Part shown: positions 56,194-64,000 of the stretch, piece after piece
How the letters are laid out: the number at the start of each line of letters is the position of its first letter
Position numbering within the stretch: position 1 is the stretch's first letter
The notes under the pieces: generated by a model
Told to the model about the DNA's origin: nothing
The model's database searches: none
The model's input: only the letters and a program-made list of their open reading frames with translations
Position numbers and translations under genes: made by a program
NCBI RefSeq assembly: GCF_905171765.1
Contig: NC_053393.1
Coordinates: 65,751,371 to 65,815,370 of the forward strand
From: Bufo bufo
Taxonomy: Eukaryota > Chordata > Amphibia > Anura > Bufonidae
Reading direction: 5' to 3'
DNA: 64,000 nucleotides

Positions 56194-56886
56194 TGTAACG
56201 GTCACGTCCACACACACACACAGGGGGAAGGGTAGTGACCACTGCGCTCCACCCTCACCCCTGGCCCTGCCTACTTGCCTCACGAGTCCTGATGACAGGG
56301 GACAACTGGACGGCAGTCCCTAACTTAGGATATGTGCAGGGAAGACAGACAAGACAAAATACGGAACATGAACGGACCGGGTCAGAACCAAGAGAGCTAC
56401 GCAGTACAATGGATTAAGCAAAGAATGGTCAGGAGAAGCCGGGGTCAAATACCAGGAGAGTAGCGAAGTACAAGAGGAGTCCTAAGAGAGTAGTCAGGTG
56501 GGAGCCGAGGTCACAATACCAGGATGGATGCGCAGTACAGGAGGAGCAGGCAGAGGATCGTCAGGGAACAGGATCAGGTAAGTATTCAGTAGTCCAACAA
56601 ATAGCCAGGAACCTAGAAATTAACAGGCAACCAGTGACCAGCAGGCTGCCTGTATTTATAGTGGGGAGTGAGGGTCATGTGACGTGGCCAGCGTCACATG
56701 ACCGACAGACCAACCGGTCGAGCACCGAGTGATCAGCTCGGCGCTCAAGGCAGACTAGGAGCAAGGAGCCACCCAGACAGCAAAGCTGCACTGGGAATGA
56801 GGTCAAGCACAGATCCTCATTCCCAAAGCTAAGCAACAGGTCTGCGGGAAATGGGGGACCAAGTGCACCTTCGGAACCCCGTGACA
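56194..56886 (-). repeat. Gypsy 5' LTR
   Basis: A 693-bp LTR that would drive transcription. On the minus strand a TATAAATA box lies at 56660-56653, and the likely transcript start is ~32 bp downstream near 56628. The LTR ends ...CCGTTACA at 56194, next to the primer-binding region. Confidence 0.93.
56653..56660 (-). promoter_or_regulatory. TATA box of the Gypsy LTR
   Basis: Minus-strand TATAAATA. Its first base lies 32 bases upstream of the GCCTGTTAAT segment that is complementary to the primer-binding site. This places the expected transcription start at that segment. Confidence 0.65.
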
Positions 56887-56944
56887 GTCCGTTTTCTGCG
56901 GATCCATGGATCCGCAAAACACTCACGGACGTGTGAATGGACCC

Positions 56945-57480
56945 TAACTGGTATGACCTTATTTCCCAGGTGTCTCTCTTCACCTCACCTAAAACTGCTT
57001 CACACAGTCTGACAAACAAGGTATCAATGTGTGTCGCAAACTGACAACAATCTCTCTATCTCACAGACTCTTCTCTCAAGGTCTCTGTCTCTGTGACCCA
57101 GTCCCTACTTATTAAGGGTTCTGTCCACTCACACCTTCCCTCTAAAGATTCTGTCCATTAGGCTGTCTCACTACTGGACAATCAGGCGACTTTTCAGGCC
57201 TACTCCACATTCACTCACTCTGACACCAGGGCAGTCTTGCCAGCTTGGCCTGACTGTCAAGGGCTTCCAGGATGACACCTCCCCATCTACTCAACTCAGC
57301 CCAGTATAGGCAGATGCCTCTTAATAAATCAGGTGCATCTCTTCCCTGCTGTGTGCCATATATTGAAGTCTACACCAGCCACAGTCTGGAATAAACTTCA
57401 GCTATAATTTACATTTTTGCATTTGGCAAAAGTTATAGTAAATCTAGAGGGCAGAGTGAAGCCCCGCTCCTCCTGCTAAG
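56945..57480. other. Unassigned non-coding stretch
   Basis: T/C-rich. No frame, TIR or tandem array recognised. Confidence 0.4.
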
Positions 57481-58545
57481 TCACACTGCAGCGGACCGGA
57501 AAACCCTAGGGGTATAGTGTGGAGTGTGAGTGTACTATTGATGATGTGCTGAGGATAGAAGTACTACTCACAGTTAAGTTGTCCCCTGGGGCCGGCGTGC
57601 AGTGGATGGGAAGACAGCACTAAATCCTCCGGGGTACTCTCTACTGCAGGGAACACCAGCCAGATGTTGGTTGAGGTGCCCTTGATGGTAATTGGGTAAC
57701 GCTTAGGGTGCTTTGGCAGCTGGGCCCCTGTGTTCGTGACGCCAGCACCCTGAGGTGCAATGAGGAGACGCAATGGAATGATGAGGAAGGCAGTAGTTGA
57801 ACCAAACAGGAACTTTACTGCTGGTCAGTTGCATTCTTGCAGAAAATAGTTGAAAACAGTACTTTGTGTTACATGAAGTTGACAGAGATGATAAAGCTGC
57901 AAATACCAATCAGCAGGCTTTGTGAGGTGCAATATGTAAGTTTCAGCTCAACTTATCCAGGAGTGGTAATAATACTCTACTTGGTTACTGATCTTGCTCA
58001 GGCTTTTTAGTCTTGCAATACTATGGGTTCTCTGGTACTAATAGTATACAACCCAAGGGCAGTCTCATTCATGGCAGGCATCAGTCTTCTACTCCATTCT
58101 TTGAAAAGGTTGTCTGAACTATAGTCCATAAGGAAATAATAACTCACAACTTTGTACTTAGTTGTCAGGCTGTGTCCAGGTGCTAAAAGCTTCTCCCGGT
58201 CACTTGGTGCTGTGGAGTCCATAAACTGGGACTGCTCTAATCTCCACAAGTTCAAGTAGATTAACCCCTGGGGCAAGGCCCAGGAGTACAGAGACAGAGT
58301 CTGTCTCCTAGACTCCTCCCTCCTCTCCTCCCTCAACTCCTATCCTATCTAACTTCCTGTGGCTGACCCACTTAAATGATGTTATAGTGACCTCTAGTGT
58401 TGGTAGTGTGTAATGCAGTGTAACAGCCTGTAATAGGAATTTAGCAGCATTGACAATAGAAAATACAGTGATTTATGCAATATGACAAGAAAGGGCATTT
58501 AGCAATTTGGAGTGGCCCTTACACACATATGTGGGACACTACAAC
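57481..58545 (-). mobile_element. LTR-like repeat fragment
   Basis: On the minus strand the block starts tgtagtgtcccacatatgtg (58545), an LTR-like TG start. It contains cacctcaaccaacatctggc and acgaacacaggggcccagc near its end. No second LTR, CA end or target duplication was found and no retroelement protein is encoded. This is a tentative call based on general resemblance to frog LTR repeats. Confidence 0.3.
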
Positions 58546-58737
58546 ACCCCTTTTCTTGCTACTTTGGAAAAGTGTCGAGAAGCTTTAAAAGTCGCAAATT
58601 ATTGCACAAATATGGTGTGTGTCATAATTTGCCACTTTTTTACACCATTACTAAATGTGCCCTTTGTCTTGAAGTTGGCTGCTCAGGAACCCAGTCAAGT
58701 AGCTCTCCTCTTATGAAAATCCAGTATTTCTTCTTAC

Positions 58738-58950
58738 TAGGGATGAGCGAATCGACTTCGGATGAATCATCCGAAGTCGATTCGCATAAAACTTTGTTCT
58801 ATGCGAGTTCGGGAAATGTTTTTTTACAGTACAAATTATTTAATGAAGTTATTGCGCGAAGCTCATCGGAGCCAATACATTCTAATTAGAACGAAGTTTT
58901 ATGCAAATCGACTTCGGATGCTTCACCCGAAGTCAATTCGCTCATCCCTA
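58738..58950. mobile_element. 213-bp hAT MITE of the TAGGGATGAGCGAA type
   Basis: Begins TAGGGATGAGCGAATCGACT and ends AATTCGCTCATCCCTA. The first 50 bp also fold on themselves (gacttcggatgaatcatccg, aagtc). The flanking octamers tttcttac and cttctaac match at six of eight positions. The family is related in its ends to the element at 49110. Confidence 0.82.
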
Positions 58951-59218
58951 CTTCTAACGTGTCTTCTCAGGCCTTATTCACATGTCAATGTTTTGCATCA
59001 GTGCTTGTTATCCAGAACCAGGAGTGGGTCTTCCACTAAGTTAAGGTATAATAGACATATTTGCACAGTTTCTGTTTTATGGTCACCCTTATAGTTTTGT
59101 CTCACAATCACTGACGTGCGAATGACAGTATATTGGGGAATGGAGTACTTCACACTGTTTTGCTCTTTCCGGTGCCACCAAAGACCCGATGGTCATCCAA
59201 CAGTAGTATAAATATGCG

Positions 59219-59845
59219 GCACACGGAATATTCTTTACAATTTAAAGGTAATTTTATTTAGTGATTTTCACAATAAAAGATTCATGATCCAGTTTATAGG
59301 AAATTAAATGTTGCGTAGCCACTATCAATATGTGAGCCAGACGTTTCGGTCCATAGTGACCTTCTTCAACGTCTTGGAGTTTCTATAGAAAAATAATAGC
59401 ACATCTATAATGAGGTATCTGAACCCTTTGTGATAAATGAAGTATTCAATATGAATATATATATACAATTGATTATATACTGTACATAGACCAACATACA
59501 GAGAGAAAGTGGTAGGAAGAGAGAGTATGGGAGGAATCCTATGTGGGGTTGTAAGCACTTTTTCTCTGTGTGTTGGTCTCTATCCTCACTATGTATATAA
59601 TCAATTGTATATATATTTATATTGAATACTTCATTTATCACAAAGGGTTCAGATACCTCATGATAGATGTGCTATTATTTTTCTATAGAAACTCCAAGAC
59701 ATTGAAGAAGGTCCCTATGGACAGAAACGTCTGGCTCACATATGGATAGTGGCTACGCAACATTTAATTTCGTATAAACTGGATCATGAACCTTTTATTG
59801 TGAAAATCACTAAATAAAATTACCTTTAAAGAATATTCTGTGTGC
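59219..59845. mobile_element. PLE-type inverted pair, ~293-bp arms
   Basis: The left arm (59219-59511) and right arm (59551-59845) are reverse complements with a modest number of substitutions and indels and a ~39-bp centre. Each carries the hammerhead-like block: gttgaagaaggtcactatgg/accgaaacgtctggctc on the minus strand of the left arm, attgaagaaggtccctatgg/acagaaacgtctggctc on the plus strand of the right arm. It also has a ctaaataaaattacctttaa tail. No coding sequence. Confidence 0.8.
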
Positions 59846-60300
59846 TTCATATTTAATCAGTGCATGCTACTGATAGCTGCCACCATGCTGCCCCTATAGA
59901 TATTGCTTGCCAGAGGTCCCCTCATAGAGTGTCCTCCATGTGCTCACTTATTTAGTGCCTCTCACTCAGCTGTTCCCATAATCATGCCAGCCTAAGGTAT
60001 GGTTCCGTGGGCTCCTCTGCCACGCACAAGGTATAATATGTTCTATCTTTCACGGCATCTTGCGAATCGCAGACCCAGTGCACACTGCCGGTGTCCATGT
60101 TTTGCAGACCCACAGTTTGTGATCTGCAACACAGGCATGATGGTCCTGGGGTGACGACGACCCATCTAGGCAAGTTGACTGCAGGAGACATTGTTGATTT
60201 CCTGCAGTGGGGGGTGGATAAATAAGAACTTCCCTATGGTCTTTTATAAGAGGATAGTTATATATTCAAATCTCCCCACCCCCCTTTTCCCCTCCCTTTG
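59846..60300. other. Unassigned non-coding stretch
   Basis: 60040-60135 resembles interior sequence of a Harbinger MITE (gcgaatcgcagacccagtgc, gtccatgttttgcagaccca) but lacks ends. Otherwise nothing recognised. Confidence 0.35.
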
Positions 60301-60314
60301 ATCCCCCTCCTTAT

Positions 60315-60664
60315 TTTATAATAATGGCCCTGTCCAGGGTATGTCATAACGGTGTTGCCTTACCGCACTCCTTCTTCTCCGGATGTCTGACCAGGAACTT
60401 CCCTCCGCCTGCCCGTTTTTGTCGGTGGGTATTTGAAGACTTTAATACAATGTGTTCATTGTTTGTAGAGTTACTTTACTGTTTTCACCTGAAGTCACAG
60501 CTGGTGGTGGTTGTGTGGAGATGAGGTGGTGGAGATGAAGGCGGACTTGCTCAGCATACTGCTTCTGATCCTGTGATAACGTTCTGCGTATCATAACTCA
60601 TGATAGAGTTTATTATTATTATCAATAAAGCTGCGACCGATCCCTGTCCAATAAAAAAAAAAAA
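60315..60664 (+). mobile_element. Possible poly(A)-ended retroposon
   Basis: The block ends atcaataaagctgcgaccga plus tccctgtccaataaaaaaaa with a 13-base A tract, which would suit a reverse-transcribed RNA. No open frame or target duplication could be established. The left limit is arbitrary. Confidence 0.3.
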
Positions 60665-60988
60665 TTGGTTATGGTTGTCCTGTGTGTTTATTTTATGGGA
60701 AGATACTGGAGGTTAATGGTAAACAGCCTTTATGATCTCTGTGAATGGGGGCCTTATAAGTCAGACATGTTGTCCCATAAACAGTGCCAAACGTGTTCCC
60801 CCTTAAATCCGCACTGCCCCAACTAAACAATGTCTGACAGCTTGACATCCAGAAAAGTGCCCGTTGACTGTGCCCCTAAAATAATGACCCAACACAGGAG
60901 CTAAAATCTTTATCATTTTCAGCAAATACATTATGGCAAATATCTAATTGTAGTTACTAATATGTATGTATTCTTTAAGGGAAATATT

Positions 60989-61476
60989 TTTTTTTATTGT
61001 CCCAGTGTTTCTAAAATGAGAAACGAAGCAACTTTTCAATAGGTTAGAATTATGAGTTTCCTCCCCATTATGTTTCTACAGCTTCTATAGAGACCTATAT
61101 GTCTCCATGGTAACAGACAACAAGCAAACCCTATGTAGTCTGATCCTGCATAACGTAAACGGGACGGATCCGTTATGCAGGCTATAGACTTCTATTATGA
61201 CGGAGTGAATAACGGAATGCCTCTAAAGGCATTTCGTTATGGAAATGTGTTATGGTCCGTGGTAATGGATCCATAACGCAATTCAGTAAATACCACAACA
61301 CAAACCCGCACACAAACTTCAAAATATGAAATTCGCTCATCCCATCTGTGACCATGGAAATGCATTGTCTGCATAGGAGCTGTAGAGACAAAACTATAGG
61401 AAATTTTTAATGAAAACCTCTTAGAAAGTTGCTTCATTTTTCATTTTAGAGGGACTGAGACAGTAAAAAAATTATA
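60989..61476. mobile_element. ~490-bp MITE with long inverted ends
   Basis: The left end ttttttattgtcccagtgtt plus tctaaaatgagaaacgaagc is mirrored on the right as gttgcttcatttttcatttt plus agagggactgagacagt. The similarity continues to the second blocks, gtttctacagcttctataga and ggagctgtagagacaaaact. The centre (61140-61290) has gggacggatccgttatgcag and other cggatcc motifs, which look like a nested Harbinger-type piece. Confidence 0.7.
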
Positions 61477-61735
61477 ATTGGTTGTGAAGATGGCCGTAGC
61501 CTTTAATGGCCAGCCATAGACAGGACACTGCTGGTGATAGATCACATTGACATCATTACTCAGCCTTAAGATCTCTCAGGGACTATGTTCCTGTTTCCTT
61601 ATGGGACCAATAATCTCTATTTGTCTTCTAACCTCCTAATATCACCGGTTCCTGGATGACAGACAACAGTGGAGGAAATCGCATGTCTAGTCCCTGGTGC
61701 CGCTTGGCAGTTTATTATTACATTACGGGGTTCAA

Positions 61736-62038
61736 TCTAATATATAAAGCTGAGTGTATGTTTGTATGTATGTCCGCTTAAGGAATCCGCACCATCGCAT
61801 TTACAATCACGAAATTCGGCACACAGGTACATCAGGTGTCCGGGAAGGTTTTAGACCTGGTCTCTGCTCTCTAGGACGTACCGTTCCTGAGATATGCCCA
61901 AAAAATGCATTAGCCAATAGAAGCTTGGTCACATAACCCTTATCAGCCAATAGCTCGCAGACCGTTAGCCTCCACATACACAGTTTTACTCCAGGTTTCC
62001 ATAACAACCCAGCCATTTTTCTTCACTGCTATAGTTGA
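61736..62038 (+). mobile_element. Helitron-like 5' fragment (tentative)
   Basis: Begins TCTAATATATAAAGCTGAGT after an A, with a gtatgtttgtatgtatgtcc stretch and tacaatcacgaaattcggca. A TC start after A is what Helitrons show, and the sequence resembles a widespread non-autonomous family. The CTAG hairpin end was not found because a T2-like end follows directly. Confidence 0.4.
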
Positions 62039-62039
62039 G

Positions 62040-62200
62040 CTTTAAAGGAAATCTGTCACCAAGATAATCACTATTGAAGTAAAGCCATGGTCTAATAGCA
62101 CTTAGTACCTTATTTCAAGATGTGCCTTTGTTCCAGCAAAAGATGTTTTTATCCTATAAAAATCCAGTTTATTTGGTATGCAAATGACCCATTAAGGTGT
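62040..62200. mobile_element. T2-like MITE fragment
   Basis: Starts tttaaaggaaatctgtcacc, close to the end of the element at 22685, but has no opposite TTAA end within 600 bp. Taken as truncated. Confidence 0.5.
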
Positions 62201-62302
62201 CCATAGGGGTGTCACTCTTGCAGGAAGGATCCCAGACACGCCCCTTGCCACAATATGTCCACCCTCAAAAGACGAACTCAAAACCCCGCCCCAAGGTCCT
62301 GC

Positions 62303-62500
62303 TAATCCACGCCCCTGATCTGGTTAGACCACGCGCCCTCCCACTCCTCAGCCGACGGGGGATTGAAAAAATTAAGGTAAAAATCAACTTCTAGGTCCCG
62401 CTAAACCACGCCCCCCATTTGGTTAGGCCGCACTCCCTACCACTCCTCAGCCGACAGGGATTGAAAAAATGAAGGTAAAAATCAACTTCTGTCAGCTGCA
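62303..62500. repeat. ~98-bp tandem duplication
   Basis: Two adjacent copies beginning ctaatccacgcccctgatct and ctaaaccacgccccccattt, both containing actcctcagccgac and aaggtaaaaatcaacttct. They differ by scattered substitutions. Non-coding. Confidence 0.85.
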
Positions 62501-63109
62501 AGGGTGGGCGGGACGGTGACTTTCTTCCTGCACCTCACACTCAGACAACACAGTGCTGCTGTCTGAGAGTGAGCTGTTCAAAAGGACACCCTTGTGTCCG
62601 TCCAGGCCCTGCGCCAGACTGAGGACAGGGAGTCTGAAAGCCGGACTGTCCGGCATAAAACTGGACCTCTGGCCACCCTAGGGGCAGGCTGCTATGGAGG
62701 TCACAGTTAAGGGGATGGCTCACTATGGAGGTCAATGTTAAGGGGCAGATTGCTGTAAAGGCCACTGTTAAGGAGCTGCGCCCACCCGATCCGTGGCAGG
62801 GGTCCGGCAGTCACTGATAGCCGGACCCCTGCTGTATGCGCCGGCATCGGTGAAATCACCAATGTCGGTGCATTAACCCCGGCACGTGCAATGTCCGAGC
62901 AGGGAGGAAGCAGCCATTGGGTCCCAACGCTGCTGTGATGGGGACCCAATGGCAGGGAAGGCAGCCCGATGCCTTCCTTAGGCATCGTGGCTGTCTTCCT
63001 GGAGAGCCTGTGAGATCCAGCCCCCTGAATCTCACAGGCAAGCAGGCTGTTACAGTCTGTAATACACTTACAGCCAATGCATCACAATATAGAAGTACTG
63101 TGACGCATT
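62501..63109. other. Unassigned G/C-rich stretch
   Basis: A short repeated phrase (ctatggaggtca, gttaaggggatggctc) occurs three times at 62690-62780. No gene recognised. Confidence 0.35.
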
Positions 63110-64000
63110 GTAAAGGGAATCAGAGCCCCAAAAGTTGAAGTCCCAGAGTGGGACAAAAAAATAATGTTAAAAAAAGTTAAAAAACTAGTTTTCAAAAAAA
63201 ATATTTTTAAGTTTCAAGTAAAAAAAAAGCAGCTTTTTCCCAAAATAAAGTAAAAAAATTTGTAAGAAATAGGGAAAAAAAGAAAGTAGACATATTAGGT
63301 ATCACCGCATCCGTATCGACCCGCTCTATAAAAATATCACATTACATAACCCCTCAGGTAAACACACCAAAAAAATAAAAACTGTGCTAAAAAAAACAAT
63401 TTTTTTGTCGCCTTATATCACTAAACTTGCAACACCAAGTGACAAAAAAGGCATGTGCCTCCCAAAATCTAACCATCACCTGAGCCCCTACCTAAGATAA
63501 TCGCCCAAAAAATAAAAAAAACTATGGCTCTCTATGACTATGGAGACACTAAAAGATATTTTTTTTTTGTTTAAAAAATGCTTATTGTGCTAAATGTAAA
63601 AAATAAATAAAAAAGTTGACATATTAGGTATTGCTGCGTCTGTAACAAAATCACAGAAATATAGTGGCAAAAATGGGGGAACTGCTCAAACCCCAAACAC
63701 TGTAGCGTGTTTCTCATTGGGGAAGCAGTCCCACCGCATGTGGACCGCAGCAAAGGACCATCCCCAGCAAACAATGCGTACAATGGAGGATCCGGCGCGG
63801 TCCACATGCACCACAAAGGCATCCTACACAAAACTGAGCATTGTGCAGATGAAAATATAATTATATAAATCACAGAAAAAAATGCACCAAACGAATATGC
63901 CACTGACTATACTAGCTAGTCATACAAGCAGATATTAAAAGCTGAGACTTTTGCCAATATATTCCTGTCAGGAACACATAGGAGCCCATCATGCACCACG
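63110..64000. repeat. A-rich dispersed repeat with ~328-bp internal repetition
   Basis: The phrase gacatattaggtatcaccgc (63290) recurs as gacatattaggtattgctgc (~63618). Between them are taagataatcgcccaaaaaa and ctatggctctct. The sequence resembles a high-copy frog repeat I cannot name with certainty. Poly(A)/poly(T) runs dominate 63150-63600. The last 300 bp to the window edge are non-coding and unassigned. Confidence 0.5.

Larger units (their letters stand above)
50676..56886 (-). mobile_element. Ty3/Gypsy chromovirus, full length, minus strand
   Basis: The two LTRs (50676-51366 and 56194-56886) begin TG and end CA in either orientation. They are flanked by the 5-bp duplication gtccg (50671-50675 and 56887-56891). 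On the minus strand the order is gag, zinc knuckle, protease, RT, RNase H, integrase, chromodomain: the Gypsy order, with the chromovirus hallmark at the end. The LTRs differ by six substitutions and one CA-repeat unit, so the insertion is recent. Even so, the coding region has at least six stops or frameshifts and a 660-bp foreign solo LTR inserted in RT. A priming site and a polypurine tract are visible. It resembles the Tf1/sushi branch. Confidence 0.93.
50433..56944. mobile_element. PIF/Harbinger MITE split by a Gypsy element
   Basis: The left piece 50433-50675 begins GGGTCCATTCACACGTCTGC. The right piece 56887-56944 ends GGACGTGTGAATGGACCC. Together they make ~296 bp, close to the 304-bp relative at 44965-45268. 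The flanking triplets are tta and taa. The Gypsy element with its 5-bp duplication accounts for the whole interruption. Confidence 0.88.

Noticed and set aside
57564..58336. Small minus-strand frames as genes
   Set aside because: Short, without family signatures, within an LTR-like repeat.

Overview
The window looks like intergenic DNA from a large, repeat-rich vertebrate genome, most likely an anuran amphibian. The grounds are the family mix: T2-like MITEs with TTAA target sites, a DD41D mariner, an EN+ Penelope-like element (PLE), a chromodomain Ty3/Gypsy element, an L2/CR1-type LINE, BED-finger hAT transposases, and many hAT and PIF/Harbinger MITEs. I see no host protein-coding gene, tRNA, rRNA or CRISPR array. 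Every long reading frame I could identify belongs to a transposable element or is an open artefact of a tandem repeat.

Layout. 1-9090 is a 92-bp satellite with an ~868-bp higher-order unit. It runs directly into a broken hAT transposase gene (9154-~12412), which is followed by a second 92-bp-period minisatellite and a decayed duplicate of the gene's 3' end. 14411-15470 is a 38-bp minisatellite, with a near-perfect palindrome inside it, upstream of a second broken hAT transposase (15506-18532). 18990-19500 is a PLE fragment, and 19550-21200 is a mariner with 282-bp terminal inverted repeats. 22380-28240 holds MITEs, a decayed Tc1-like gene and a 1.6-kb non-autonomous hAT element with a G-rich minisatellite. 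29478-35313 is a nearly complete PLE (reverse transcriptase plus GIY-YIG endonuclease, minus strand) between ~840-bp inverted terminal repeats, one of which carries a nested hAT MITE. 38232-41410 is a LINE with two Harbinger MITEs in it. 41417-43038 is a hAT MITE carrying a 22/23-bp satellite. 44028-47108 holds inverted repeats and a complex rearrangement. 47923-50115 is a multi-level nest (T2-like MITE, LTR, hAT MITE, Tc1 piece). 50676-56886 is a full-length but mutated Gypsy chromovirus (minus strand) inside a Harbinger MITE, with a foreign solo LTR inside the Gypsy. 56945-64000 holds LTR-like, MITE, PLE-palindrome, Helitron-like and other repeat debris.

Main points. (1) Both hAT transposase genes sit immediately downstream of a minisatellite array, and both arrays end in the same 13-mer before the leader, so the arrays are probably parts of one transposon family. 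(2) The Gypsy element shows the layout of Tf1/sushi-type self-priming: ten bases beside the 5' LTR are complementary to the expected first ten bases of its own transcript, 32 bp from a TATA box. (3) A hammerhead-ribozyme-like core recurs at five places linked to PLE remnants, often as head-to-head palindromes. All of this was read by eye. Percent identities, family names and boundaries need alignment against a repeat library.
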